Source: an uncultured Eubacteriales bacterium (GTDB lineage: Bacteria; Bacillota; Clostridia; Lachnospirales; Lachnospiraceae). From it: a stretch of DNA of 64,000 nucleotides. The stretch is from positions 1 to 64,000 of the forward strand of contig OMWY01000008.1 in NCBI GenBank assembly GCA_900314885.1, written 5' to 3'. A model generated the notes under the pieces. The model was given only the letters and a program-made list of their open reading frames with translations, was not told where the DNA came from and searched no databases. Positions 35,262 through 44,740 of the stretch are shown piece after piece. The position numbers and the translations under genes were made by a program. Within the stretch, counting starts at the first letter, position 1; each line of letters starts with the position of its first letter.

Positions 35262-36836
35262 TCAGTTTGAGTTATCTGTGATCATCTGGTTGTAGGTGTT
35301 CTTCTCTTCATCGGTAAGAACGTTATAGCCCTTATCTCCGAAGTAGTCGATCATAGCCTTAGCGTGATAATAGTTAGCCTGCTTTGTAGCCTCATCTACA
35401 TAGTCAGCCGCCTTGCTCTCACCACTGTCAACCTTGTCATGAATACCGATCTTGTTGAAATACTGATCGCAGTAGTTCCAATATCCGGCGATAGATGTCC
35501 AGCCGAATGGAATAGGCTGCATACAGCTCTTGAAGTAGTTGGTCCAGAGACCCTTGTGCTCGTCATCCATATCTGAGCAGTACATATTGATGTAAGAATC
35601 CCAGATCTCCTGATTTGTGGTGATAGGAGCAGGCATTACATCGTACTTAAGAGCGATACCTGAAGCATTTACAAGGTCAGTATTGTTATAGGCTTCGATT
35701 CTTGTCTTCCAGCCATCCTGGCCAAAGCTCATGAACTTAAGAAGCTCATATGCCTCACGAGGATACTGGCAGCTTGAAGTTACGCCACCAAAGTCGATAG
35801 TCGCGATTGAGTGATGATCCGCGCTTGCGTCATCAGCTGATACGGCAGGTACAACGTAAGGAACAATATCAAGATTAAGGCTGTCATCTGTCTGCTGAGC
35901 CCATGAACCCTGGTAGGTCCAAAATGCTTCCGAGAATGCAGCAACGTGTCCGGTGAGACCACACCATTTCTCCCAGTCACCGCACCAGTCTTCATTTTCC
36001 TGAGTCTCTCTTGTAGGAGCTACATATCCACCAATCTTAAGATCGGAAAATTCCTGCTCACCCTTTGCCCAAGCTGAGAGGTCGAACTTGGTTCCGTCGA
36101 ATCCGAACTCACCGACTATATTCTGAGAACTTGCGATTCCGTAATATGAATCAAGTCTGTTAAATACGCCAAGTCCGTAGTAAGCCATACCATCAGGAGA
36201 GTCCTTAACGGTAGCCTTCTTGATGATATCGATCATCTGCTCCCAGGTCCAGTTCTGGTCAGGAACATCGATATTAAGGGTCTTAAGAACATTCCTGTCG
36301 ATGTAAATGATTCCGGGGAAGAACTTAACAGGTACAGCGTATCTTGCGCTTGTACCGAAGCAGCCGATCTTAGCGTCATTGATTGTGCTTGCGATTTCCT
36401 TCGTCTCAGGATCGCTGTCCCAGAAGCCTGAGATATCCTGCAAGAGACGGTTTGAAAGGGCAAAGTCAGCGTCTGAGTACATGATGACGTCAGGAGTCTG
36501 CTGGTTATTTACCATGGTAAGGAGTGTATCATCATAGGTAGATACATTCTCATATGTTGTCTTGACTGTGATGTTAGGATAGATCTCCATGAACCTCTTA
36601 GCAAGGTACTGGGTAATCTCGTCCTGGTCGAAGTTGAAGTAGGTAAGGGTAATCTTCTTGTCGGTCATATCCTTAGCCTTCTTGTAGGTGATATCACCTA
36701 TCTTCACATCCTCGGTTTCACCTGAAACAGTTGTAGCCTCGCTCTTGCTTCCGCTGCCGCTGCCGCCGCCACAACCGGCTAACATGCTGATACATGTTGT
36801 TGCGATAAGTGTAGCAGCTAATAACTTTTTTCTCAT
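35262..36836 (-). CDS. ABC transporter sugar-binding lipoprotein
   Basis: A 524-aa extracellular solute-binding protein (family 1). It has a lipobox LAGCGGG at about residue 22 and a Ser/Gly-rich linker, then the bilobal domain: KKITLTYFNFDQDEITQYLAKRFMEIYPNI, NNQQTPDVIMYSDADFALSNR, YAVPVKFFPGIIYIDRNVL, GGVTSSCQYPREAYELLKFM. It captures an oligosaccharide for the MalF/MalG-type permeases encoded just upstream. The ligand is unknown; the GH51 enzyme in the locus suggests arabinose-containing oligosaccharides. It has its own promoter and AAGGAGGAAGG site, so it can be expressed at higher levels than the permeases. Confidence 0.9.
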   Translation of the reverse strand: MRKKLLAATLIATTCISMLAGCGGGSGSGSKSEATTVSGETEDVKIGDITYKKAKDMTDKKITLTYFNFDQDEITQYLAKRFMEIYPNITVKTTYENVSTYDDTLLTMVNNQQTPDVIMYSDADFALSNRLLQDISGFWDSDPETKEIASTINDAKIGCFGTSARYAVPVKFFPGIIYIDRNVLKTLNIDVPDQNWTWEQMIDIIKKATVKDSPDGMAYYGLGVFNRLDSYYGIASSQNIVGEFGFDGTKFDLSAWAKGEQEFSDLKIGGYVAPTRETQENEDWCGDWEKWCGLTGHVAAFSEAFWTYQGSWAQQTDDSLNLDIVPYVVPAVSADDASADHHSIATIDFGGVTSSCQYPREAYELLKFMSFGQDGWKTRIEAYNNTDLVNASGIALKYDVMPAPITTNQEIWDSYINMYCSDMDDEHKGLWTNYFKSCMQPIPFGWTSIAGYWNYCDQYFNKIGIHDKVDSGESKAADYVDEATKQANYYHAKAMIDYFGDKGYNVLTDEEKNTYNQMITDNSN

Positions 36837-37217
36837 AGCCTTCCTCCTTGAGAACTTGTAAATCGTGTTAAGATTGATAACCTTCCGGGATTCACCAGGA
36901 GGTAATTTACTTATTTCTTAACTTCTGCTCCTATTATAACACATTTCACAGAAAAATGGTATACCTTTTTGTAAATTATTTTCGAATTTTGTAAACATGT
37001 TTAATTTTTACCATAAAATAATACTAGCGGAACCCAAATCCAGGCCCCGCTATTGTGCAAAATGATATTATATATGAACATATTGTGACTAAACTGCGAA
37101 TATGTTCAGATAAAACTAAAATGGTTAAGAATATGGCGATGACAATGGATACCCCGGCCATTTAAATCGCCTTCGGCGAGGCCGGGTCTACGTCATCACA
37201 CTGCGTGTGATGACAGT
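36837..37217 (-). promoter_or_regulatory. Intergenic region: permease operon end and solute-binding protein promoter
   Basis: This 381-nt region has no gene. On the minus strand it contains, in order, GTCATCACAC / GTGTGATGAC; CCCGGCC enclosing TCGCC-GAA-GGCGA and then GGCCGGG (about 37150-37185, a likely terminator or processing site); TGAACATATT / AATATGTTCA (37075-37084 and 37099-37108); TAGCGG / CCGCTA near 37025-37053; and a TATAAT box (36938-36933) with TG before it. The transcript leader of about 90 nt also folds (AACCTTCC...GGAGGT). The -35 is not clear. Confidence 0.55.
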
Positions 37218-38321
37218 TTACTCACCGGTAATACCTGTCCTGTCGATGCTCTCTACGAAGTACCTCTGCATTACGAAGTAGATTATAAGGAGCGGAAGGA
37301 CACTAAGTACAGTACCCGCCATAGATATAGACTCATTTAAGTTCGTAGCTCCGCTTGCTGCTGTATTCGCGTAGTTGCTGAAATTCGTAGCGAAGTTCTG
37401 GAGCTGTATTACAAGAGTCGTAAGACCCGAGTCAGTCATAACACCATGCACATAGAGTCCTGTAAGATATGACTCGTTCCAGTACCATACAAATGAGAAC
37501 AGTGTTACTGTAATTATAGCCGGAGTAGCTGATGGAACGGATATCTTAATAAATGACTTGAAGAATCCGGCTCCGTCTATCTGGGCTGCCTCTATCAAAA
37601 CCTTAGGTACCTGCCTGAAGAACTGATAGAATATAAGAATAAATATAGGAGCGTTAATTCCCTGTCCTAAGAGAGCAGGTATAATAAATGCCCAAAGTGT
37701 TCCGAGGAGACCCATATTAGAGTACATTACGTAAGTAGGAATCATGGTAATCTGGCTTGGAAGAACGAACGAAAGAATAATTACGCCAATTACAAACTTC
37801 TTACCACGGAAATCAAACCTCGCGAGACCGTATCCTATAAGGGCATCGCTCACAACATTGCAGACAGTAGGGATTCCGGCTATCATAAAGCTCTGCGCAA
37901 GTGATTTCCAGAAATCCATGGATCTCGCTGCCTGAACATAATTGCTTACATTAAAGGTACTCGGTATCCAGTTAATAGAAGAGTCAAGAAGGTCATCAAG
38001 TGACATGAAGCTCTTGCTAATCATTACAAGGAGAGGATACAGGTAAATGAAACCTATGCAGATAAGGAGCGCGTAGATAACGAACATCTTAATAAATCCC
38101 TCGCGTTCCTTGCTGCCAAAGAAGAACTTATGAACCTTCTCCTTTGTCAGATCCTTGTACCATGGAGTTTTAGAAGGCTTTGGGGACTTGGTGCCATCGG
38201 CCTTAGTTTTAGCCACAGCCTTCTTTCCCGTTTTTTTATCTGAGATGGGAAGTGTACTGCTCGTCGTCGCCATAGGTGCTATAGTGGCCTGTACGCTTGC
38301 TGCGCTCAATTCTTCTGACAT
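37218..38321 (-). CDS. Carbohydrate ABC transporter permease (MalG/AraQ type)
   Basis: A 367-aa inner-membrane permease with six helices in the last 300 residues. The EAA loop that contacts the ATPase reads EAAQIDGAGFFKSFIKISVPSATPAI. An N-terminal polar extension of about 75 residues (rich in Ala, Lys, Pro, Ser) is longer than in MalG. I chose the ATG at 38321, as AAGGAGGG lies about 9 nt upstream; the ATG at 38330 is too close to it. The coding region overlaps the end of the MalF-type gene by 86 nt in another frame. It pairs with the MalF-type subunit and the 524-aa binding protein; the ATPase must be encoded elsewhere, as for MsmK-type shared ATPases. Confidence 0.9.
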   Translation of the reverse strand: MSEELSAASVQATIAPMATTSSTLPISDKKTGKKAVAKTKADGTKSPKPSKTPWYKDLTKEKVHKFFFGSKEREGFIKMFVIYALLICIGFIYLYPLLVMISKSFMSLDDLLDSSINWIPSTFNVSNYVQAARSMDFWKSLAQSFMIAGIPTVCNVVSDALIGYGLARFDFRGKKFVIGVIILSFVLPSQITMIPTYVMYSNMGLLGTLWAFIIPALLGQGINAPIFILIFYQFFRQVPKVLIEAAQIDGAGFFKSFIKISVPSATPAIITVTLFSFVWYWNESYLTGLYVHGVMTDSGLTTLVIQLQNFATNFSNYANTAASGATNLNESISMAGTVLSVLPLLIIYFVMQRYFVESIDRTGITGE

Positions 38322-39339
38322 TGCGCTCATCCCTCCTTCTTGCCTTCTTTAATTCACGTTTTTCCTTCTTCATCATCTTTTGAGCCTTCTTAACCTGACG
38401 CTCATATTTATCCTTTCTTCCAAGGAAGATAAGAGCGAAGAGACCGACAATGAGAAGAACTACTATAGAGTACATCCACGCCATAGCTGAAGCGTATCCG
38501 TATCCCTTTTCCTGAATACCCGAGAACATGGAGGCCTTAATAAGCCCTATAATCTCGTTCTGATCATTATTTGATATAAATACTATTGTGTAAATATTTG
38601 ACAGCAGTATAAGCGGCTTGATAGTAGGAAGTGTTATCTTCCAGAAGCATTCCCACTCGGAACCACCATCGATCTGAGCTGCCTCGTACATAGACTTGTC
38701 TATCTTCTGTAATCCCGAAAGGAAGAGAAGAATAGGAACACCGGCGTACCAGAGCATCGTTACCATATTTTCAAAAAGCTCTGAAATAGGCTCTGCTACA
38801 GCCTTCGGGAGTACCGCGCTTATAGCCGATGAAATGGACTGGGTATCAATCGCCGTTATGGTTCCCGCGTCCTGGCTCGATAACATGCCAAGGATCGGAC
38901 CCGAAACTATAATAACCGGTATGAAGAAGATTACACGGAAGAATCCGCGTCCCTTAATGTTTTCGTTTAACATAAGCGCTATAATTAAGGCAAATGATAC
39001 GATAACAGGAACTGAAATAATCGTCTTCAGTATGTAATTAATTAACTTAGTTCCAAAATCAGGATCCGCAAGAAGAATTTCAGTGAAATTTCCCTGGCCT
39101 ACGAAGGTAAATACCTTTCCAATAGGAGTAATTCTGATGTTGTTAAGCGCATAGTAAAATGATGTGATAAGAGGATAGGCAAGGAAAATGAGTGCGCCGG
39201 CGATCCACGGTGATATGAATATCAGACCTGTTCTCGCTTCACGCTTCATGAGCTTGCCGGTATTTTCACGTCTTATCGCAGCAAGTTCCTTGCGGGAAAG
39301 CTTTTTCTTTCCCGCAGGAGCGTTCATTTCTTCACTCAT
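38236..39339 (-). CDS. Carbohydrate ABC transporter permease (MalF/UgpA type)
   Basis: A 367-aa permease with six membrane helices. The EAA loop is EAAQIDGGSEWECFWKITLPTIKPL. It has an approximately 30-residue basic N terminus and a very basic C-terminal tail (KKAQKMMKKEKRELKKARRRDERNVRRIERSKR) of about 55 residues, unusual for the family; the gene overlap falls in this tail. It is coupled to the DUF5696 gene by a one-base TAATG overlap. It forms the channel with the MalG-type subunit. Confidence 0.9.
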   Translation of the reverse strand: MSEEMNAPAGKKKLSRKELAAIRRENTGKLMKREARTGLIFISPWIAGALIFLAYPLITSFYYALNNIRITPIGKVFTFVGQGNFTEILLADPDFGTKLINYILKTIISVPVIVSFALIIALMLNENIKGRGFFRVIFFIPVIIVSGPILGMLSSQDAGTITAIDTQSISSAISAVLPKAVAEPISELFENMVTMLWYAGVPILLFLSGLQKIDKSMYEAAQIDGGSEWECFWKITLPTIKPLILLSNIYTIVFISNNDQNEIIGLIKASMFSGIQEKGYGYASAMAWMYSIVVLLIVGLFALIFLGRKDKYERQVKKAQKMMKKEKRELKKARRRDERNVRRIERSKRTGHYSTYGDDEQYTSHLR

Positions 39340-41684
39340 TACTTCACCACCTTATATGACATAGAATCTACGGAAACTCCATCGGCAGTCTCTGACTCGC
39401 CTGTGTAATTTACATAAATCTTGACGCCATTATCATAAGTGACAACTGTCACACCATTATCAAGCTTCTCGTGCTTAAGAATAGAAGCACCGGCTGTCGC
39501 GGCATTCACTTCACGCAGCTGCTTATCGTAATCGATAATCATATCTTTATACGTGCTGTAATCGGTACTGTAGAGGTCAGCCGAATTCGTATTTATGAGT
39601 TTCGACGAATTCTCAGCTGTTACGTAAAATGAAGGATAAACACCGGATTCAACCATCTGAAGGAAGAATTCTGTCTTATTCGCTTCAAAGTTAACGTAAT
39701 CGGAATACATAGGGATGATTCCCTTAAGGACCATTGAGAGAAATGGAACTTCCTCATCCGTGTACATGTAATCCGATGAACCAAGAGGCATATTTAAGAA
39801 GGCATCAGTGCTGTTCCAAAGGAAGAAGAAAGGCTCTTCCATGATGACATTAGCGTTTTCATTAATCTCGCTTACAGCCTTTGACCATGTAGCGGCGGTA
39901 TCGTTCCTCGTAAAGAACTCGCCCTGTTTGCTGTATGTGAAAATGTTCTCGGTAATACCACCTAGCGCAAGATTGCTTACGCCCTTGTCCGTATATGACT
40001 TGACGAATTTTGTTAAATCCTCCTCGCTTCTTTCAGGAAGGAGGTAATAAAACTTGCTGTAAACCTTACCGTTGGTCTCCTCTGTAAGAGTCCTCTTGTT
40101 AACCTTCTTTGTGACGTTATATGTAAACGAATTGGTTGTCGCGTTTACACGAAGCGCATCATTATAAAGGTAAAGGTCATAGCCCTTATCGGAAGCTTCC
40201 TTTATAAGCCTTGTCAGATCTCTCGTACCGCCTATAGCTGAATCAGCCTTGTACTTCGTGATAGGAACGTTATAAATACCGCCCTTCTGCCAGCCGCGGT
40301 ACTCTGTAAGGAGACTTGAGACCCCGGCGTTCTGAAGCTCGCTGTATATGTTCCTGATGTCATCGGTATCGGTCATCTTAACGGCTGAAGTGCCTAGCAT
40401 AAACTTCTCACGGTCGCTTCCTAAGAAATCGACCCTTGTCTTATAGGAATCATCCTTCTTTGTTACAAGATTATTCTTCAAGAGGTAATTTCTATAAGTT
40501 ACTGCCATACCCGAGTAGTTTGCGTCATCTCCCTGAAGGAGCATATAACGTACCCTCAGATCCTCATGAGTCCTGTCTTTCTCAACATTTATGACAGTAC
40601 CCGAATTTGACTGGTTTAGAGGCTGAACATATGTGTCGCGAATTTTGAACTTCGCGAAGCACCTGTTATAGTTGACCATGGCTCCGTTTGGATGAGCCTC
40701 TATGGAAGCCCGCTTGTCACCGGACTCAACTACCGCTATATAGGCTTCCTTGTCATCAGTGTGAGCCATTCCGAAGACAGGAGCTATTACCTTATCAGGA
40801 TTAACAACTGTCTCATATCTCTTCCAGAGATAATTCTTTGTTGTGGAATCGGTGAATCCCGCGTCATTACCGTAAATCATCTGCGAAAATCCGGTAGTAT
40901 AGCGGCCTTCCTTATTGTTAAGGTAGATAAGGGCTCCGTTTCCATCGGGTACAAGCATGTAACCGCTCTGCTCATCCATGAAGGTATAACCCATGAAAGG
41001 GAAGAGGCTTATGGTTGAAATGTAGGTACCCTCTTTATCTTCCTTAATAGAGCTCTCAGGAATCTCAGTAACAAGATCATTCCCGTCAAGTGTGACATTT
41101 ACGGTAAAACCAAACTTATATTCTTTAAAATATAAACTCGCCGAAATGCCGTTGTCCTTCTTCTCTGTCTTAATATCAACAGGAGAATTAATAAGGTCAG
41201 CCTGGTAAGCGTTGTTGGTTCCCTTGATAGCGTTAACTACGACACCGGACTTCATGTAGCCGACCCATCCGGAGTTCGCGGCACCATCGTCCTTCTCATC
41301 AGAAAGGGTTGACTCTATAAGCTTGCCGGTCTTCTTATCCTTTAGGATAATGGAAAGTCTCGGCTCATAGTAATACATCTCATATGTATCGCTCTCAGCT
41401 ACCTTCTCATAATCCTTGATAGTAATCCATTCGCTCTTGTCTATCTTACCTGAAGCGCCTTCCTGGACAACCTCACCTGTATCGGTGACATTCTGCTGAG
41501 GCTCTTCTTCAGAGCTTTCACCACTTTCGTCAGCTACATCTCCCGACGCGCTTCCCGTCTCATCAGCAGAAACGGTGCTCTCTGTATTTTCAGTTGCTTT
41601 AGCGTTAAATGTATTGCCCGTCACAGATGCGGCGCAGAGGGCCGCAAGTATTATTGCTATATTTCTCTTTGTTTTAATACCCAA
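39339..41684 (-). CDS. DUF5696 domain-containing secreted/membrane-anchored protein
   Basis: A 781-aa protein with an N-terminal signal sequence (about 5-28), an acidic low-complexity linker to about 85, then a long extracellular part that I recognise as DUF5696 (ESDTYEMYYYEPRLSIILKDKKTGKLIESTL ... QSGYMLVPDGNGALIYLNN ... EYRGWQKGGIYN). Such proteins lie inside ABC sugar-import loci in Paenibacillus and Clostridia. The middle resembles a TIM-barrel glycosidase-like fold (DLYLYNDALRVN ... WSKAVSEINENANVIMEEPFFF), so glycan binding or hydrolysis is possible but unproven. The start is a TTG at 41684 with GAGGTGG upstream, overlapping the previous stop by 11 nt; the longer frame from 41747 lies inside the preceding gene. 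Confidence 0.8.
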   Translation of the reverse strand: MGIKTKRNIAIILAALCAASVTGNTFNAKATENTESTVSADETGSASGDVADESGESSEEEPQQNVTDTGEVVQEGASGKIDKSEWITIKDYEKVAESDTYEMYYYEPRLSIILKDKKTGKLIESTLSDEKDDGAANSGWVGYMKSGVVVNAIKGTNNAYQADLINSPVDIKTEKKDNGISASLYFKEYKFGFTVNVTLDGNDLVTEIPESSIKEDKEGTYISTISLFPFMGYTFMDEQSGYMLVPDGNGALIYLNNKEGRYTTGFSQMIYGNDAGFTDSTTKNYLWKRYETVVNPDKVIAPVFGMAHTDDKEAYIAVVESGDKRASIEAHPNGAMVNYNRCFAKFKIRDTYVQPLNQSNSGTVINVEKDRTHEDLRVRYMLLQGDDANYSGMAVTYRNYLLKNNLVTKKDDSYKTRVDFLGSDREKFMLGTSAVKMTDTDDIRNIYSELQNAGVSSLLTEYRGWQKGGIYNVPITKYKADSAIGGTRDLTRLIKEASDKGYDLYLYNDALRVNATTNSFTYNVTKKVNKRTLTEETNGKVYSKFYYLLPERSEEDLTKFVKSYTDKGVSNLALGGITENIFTYSKQGEFFTRNDTAATWSKAVSEINENANVIMEEPFFFLWNSTDAFLNMPLGSSDYMYTDEEVPFLSMVLKGIIPMYSDYVNFEANKTEFFLQMVESGVYPSFYVTAENSSKLINTNSADLYSTDYSTYKDMIIDYDKQLREVNAATAGASILKHEKLDNGVTVVTYDNGVKIYVNYTGESETADGVSVDSMSYKVVK

Positions 41685-43731
41685 GTCTGTACGCCACCTC
41701 TCCGAACAGTGCTCCAAAGAACTGGAATACCTGAGCCCAGAGCACATAGATGATGAATATTAACAGTGACATAATAAGGATTGTAAATGCGGTGAGAAGA
41801 ATTACTTTTACTGTCTGTCCCGCCGTATAGTTGTTAACCTCCTTCATAGAAAGAAGCATTAAAACTATAATCCATGTGTACATTACAACCTGAGCTAATG
41901 TAATAAGAAAAAGCTCATTCGCGGTTGTGATGTGCGAAAGAACGAAGATAATCGGTGTAATTATGATATACGGCCTTAAGCTATAGCAGAAGTATGTATA
42001 TATCTTCTTCATCGTGGCTTCACCATCATTGATTGTACATACAAGATAATGGCAGACAGTTACGCCAAACATTACTACAACGATAGTGCCTATATCACTT
42101 ACAAGCTCATATCTTCCGTCTCTGACCGTTTTCAAAAGGAAACCGCAGAGATATTTATTTATAATAAACTCTACTGTAAAAATAAGTAGGATGAAGCTGG
42201 CGGCTGTAAATGACGCCCTGCCTTCTCTCGCGATTCCGTATGAACCATCAATTGGGTGCTTCATAAAATATCTTGCGTATCCGAGGTTGCTTATGAACTT
42301 ATGTTTGCCCATTCGGTCACACCATGCGTGATAGCCCTTAAGTATTCCCTTCTTTCTATCAAGATCAATTATTATCTTCCTGATTACGAAGAAGGCCACA
42401 ATTATTAGAATCAACGGAATAATATTTTTCTGGAGCCAGTTATTTCTGACCTCCCAGTAGGCGTCCGAATATCCGTTCCAGTCATAGGCAAGCCTTGCGT
42501 AATGAAGAGCCTGCTTGTAATTCTCTTCCTGATAGTAAGCGCGACCCATAGCCTTGTTCGCGTAATCGAACATGGAATTCATCTGAAGAACCTTAGTGAG
42601 AGGTTCCTTACTCTCCGTATAACGGCCCTTGGAATAGAGATAAAGGGCGTTATGGAGAAGTTTAGTAAATTCTGTAGGCTCATAGACCTGAATTCTGCTC
42701 TTATCAGAGTCAAGAAGGTAAATTCTGTCATTCTCGTCGCAGCCGATAGCTGACACAAGTGTTGAAAGGCCCACACGCTGTGTACCATCATCAAGACCAC
42801 CGAATACGAAAAGGAGCTCGCCTTCATTCGTATACTCGTAAATGTAGCCCTGTTGGTCAGCGACATAAATATTGTCGTGGTTTCCGCAGGCAACAGCTGC
42901 CGGAACTTCAGGGAATCTGTCTACACTTTTTATGAGGTTTGTACCGGCGATATTGAGTCTCTTGACCGTAGTCGCCTCGTCGCCTCTGGTAACCGTATAA
43001 ATGAGGCCCTTCTCATCAATAGCGAGGTTATCCGGAGTCGCCGGAATATTCGCTACCATTCTCGCTCTCTGCTCTTTTGTAAGAATAGCCCTGTAGAAAA
43101 TATCGACAAAACTGTTCCTCGTGAGGTTGGTACCGAAATATCCTAAAAATGTACCGCCATCGGCAGGAGATATCTCCACTATACCATTGTTGTTACTCTC
43201 ACAGACCACGTACATAATGCCTGCGTCGTTTACAACAACCTTGATAGGTAAAAACTTAACATCGTCACCATAGAGCGGGCTGTTCGGTTTCCCGAATGTG
43301 TTAAGAAGCTTCCCATCGGCATCGAACTGAAAAATCGCGTTCTTGTCGCGGTCAGCCACATATATATCACCATTCTCGGTAACAAAGACGCCCTTTGGTG
43401 TCTCGAGTGTGTCCTTACCAAATTCAAGGATTTCATTTCCGTTCAAATCACCGACAACAATCCTCTTATTCCCGGTGTCCGCGACATATATCCTGTCGCC
43501 CTTCACACATAAGTCTGAAGGTGCGGAAAAGAAGTTATTTCCAAATTTATTAAGCGTCTTCTCCGCTAAATACGCTGTCTGAGTCTCTTCGACGGAGCCA
43601 TAACCATCAAGGGTGTAAGTCTTATATGGTGTTTCGGCCTTCGCGGTACCAAGATTGCACGTCATCACCGAAATGAACGCGCAGAGAATAGTTACCGCAA
43701 GTACAGACAGCTTAAATCTTTTTTTCTTCAT
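41674..43731 (-). CDS. NHL-type beta-propeller/TPR protein with YIP1-like membrane domain
   Basis: A 685-aa protein: signal peptide (about 1-32); an extracytoplasmic six-bladed NHL propeller (about 50-355; repeats such as PSDLCVKGDRIYVADTGNKRIVV and PKGVFVTENGDIYVADRDKNAIFQF); a TPR-like pair (about 365-415, LHNALYLYSKGRYTESKEPL); one membrane helix (about 435-455); and a C-terminal YIP1-like domain with five helices (about 490-680). The order propeller, TPR and YIP1 is repeatedly seen beside DUF5696 and large binding proteins, but its job is not known. It may link glycan sensing or binding outside to the permeases. The start is the ATG at 43731, with TAGGAGAG upstream; a GTG three codons earlier is too close. 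Confidence 0.8.
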   Translation of the reverse strand: MKKKRFKLSVLAVTILCAFISVMTCNLGTAKAETPYKTYTLDGYGSVEETQTAYLAEKTLNKFGNNFFSAPSDLCVKGDRIYVADTGNKRIVVGDLNGNEILEFGKDTLETPKGVFVTENGDIYVADRDKNAIFQFDADGKLLNTFGKPNSPLYGDDVKFLPIKVVVNDAGIMYVVCESNNNGIVEISPADGGTFLGYFGTNLTRNSFVDIFYRAILTKEQRARMVANIPATPDNLAIDEKGLIYTVTRGDEATTVKRLNIAGTNLIKSVDRFPEVPAAVACGNHDNIYVADQQGYIYEYTNEGELLFVFGGLDDGTQRVGLSTLVSAIGCDENDRIYLLDSDKSRIQVYEPTEFTKLLHNALYLYSKGRYTESKEPLTKVLQMNSMFDYANKAMGRAYYQEENYKQALHYARLAYDWNGYSDAYWEVRNNWLQKNIIPLILIIVAFFVIRKIIIDLDRKKGILKGYHAWCDRMGKHKFISNLGYARYFMKHPIDGSYGIAREGRASFTAASFILLIFTVEFIINKYLCGFLLKTVRDGRYELVSDIGTIVVVMFGVTVCHYLVCTINDGEATMKKIYTYFCYSLRPYIIITPIIFVLSHITTANELFLITLAQVVMYTWIIVLMLLSMKEVNNYTAGQTVKVILLTAFTILIMSLLIFIIYVLWAQVFQFFGALFGEVAYRLGY

Positions 43732-43751
43732 CGCTGCCACTCTCCTAACCC

Positions 43752-44621
43752 TTACTTGATACCGGAATTTGCCATTGTATTCATGACACTGTTCTGAAGT
43801 ATGATGAAAAGTATGAGGTTAGGCAGGAAAAGAATAAGTGAAGCTGCCGCCGCCATACCTTGTCCTGAAACAGTATTGTTAACATTTACAAGGCTATTAA
43901 GGTAAAATGTAAGCGTTTTCATGGAATCATCGTTAATGTAGTAGTTTGAGGTCTCCATGTTTGTCCATACCTGCTGGAATACAAGGATTGCGGCTGTCGC
44001 GATCGCCGGTCTTATCATAGGGATGATAAGCTTGTGGTAGACCTGCCAGTCTGTGGCGCCATCCATATAAGCTGCCTCTATAAGGGAGTCAGGAACCTGC
44101 TCCACGAACTGCTTTACAAGGAATAGCGCAACAGGATAGGCTATAAGCGGAAGAACATGTGCCCATACCGTATCAATCATGCCTAAGCGGCAGATAACGA
44201 GGTATCTTGGAATCAGTACCGCGGTAGCGACGAACATAAGGGCTACCTGGTTTATCTGCATCATGAGGTTCCTGCCCTTAAACTTGAGTTTAGAAAGGGC
44301 GAAGGCTGCCATAGTCGTAAAGAGAAGCGACAGTCCGACTGTAAGCAGTGTAACTATAAGACTGTTAAATACGTACCTTGAAAGAGGCACGCCTGAAGTT
44401 CTCGAGAACTTCATGAGTTTAGTAAAATTCTCCACCGTAGGATTCTTAACAAAGAATGTAGGTGGGAAAGCAAAGAGCTCATCCATAGGCTTGAACGCGT
44501 GGTTCGCGATAAAGACTATAGGGAGAGCCATGAATATAATGAGCGGACTTAAGATAACTATTATCTTTATCTGGCTCTTATCAAATTTCTTAGGATTTAT
44601 CCTTTTTCCTCTGTAAGCCAT
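43752..44621 (-). CDS. Carbohydrate ABC transporter permease (MalG-like, first importer)
   Basis: A 289-aa permease with six helices and the EAA loop EAAYMDGATDWQVYHKLIIPMIRPAI. QVALMFVATAVLIPRYLVI and LPLIAYPVALFLVKQFVEQVP are typical. It belongs with the LplB-like permease upstream and the 996-aa binding protein. The 120-nt gap before it carries the two-hairpin repeat element (copy B), which may adjust expression of the two subunits. AAGGAAA precedes the start. Confidence 0.9.
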   Translation of the reverse strand: MAYRGKRINPKKFDKSQIKIIVILSPLIIFMALPIVFIANHAFKPMDELFAFPPTFFVKNPTVENFTKLMKFSRTSGVPLSRYVFNSLIVTLLTVGLSLLFTTMAAFALSKLKFKGRNLMMQINQVALMFVATAVLIPRYLVICRLGMIDTVWAHVLPLIAYPVALFLVKQFVEQVPDSLIEAAYMDGATDWQVYHKLIIPMIRPAIATAAILVFQQVWTNMETSNYYINDDSMKTLTFYLNSLVNVNNTVSGQGMAAAASLILFLPNLILFIILQNSVMNTMANSGIK

Positions 44622-44654
44622 GAGTATTTCCTTTCTCTTCCATGCGGGACAAAT

Positions 44655-44738
44655 AAGGTGCTACGCCGCATATAGAATCGCTCACTTTGTTCGCGATGCG
44701 GCTAAGCGGTGCAGTATCGCGCTTCGCGCGACACTGCA
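44655..44738 (-). repeat. Two-hairpin intergenic element, copy B
   Basis: On the minus strand: TGCAGT-G-TCGCGC, GAA loop, GCGCGA-T-ACTGCA (44738-44710), linker CCGCTTAG, then GCCGCA-TCGC ... GCGA-TTCTATA-TGCGGC (44702-44665) and GTAGCACCTT. The loop, the wobble position, the linker, the TCGC/GCGA inner stem and the trailing GTAGCwCCTT match copy A at 9284-9367, while the outer stems differ and still pair. Confidence 0.65.
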
Positions 44739-44740
44739 AG

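Noticed and set aside
39339..41747. DUF5696 protein start at 41747
   Set aside because: The extra 21 codons lie inside the preceding gene without a ribosome binding site. The TTG at 41684 has GAGGTGG and leads directly into the signal peptide.
43907..43921. Perfect match to the catabolite operator consensus (ATGTAAGCGTTTTCA)
   Set aside because: It lies inside the coding region of a permease, away from any promoter. Degenerate consensus sites occur by chance; only the glgP copy has a regulatory position.
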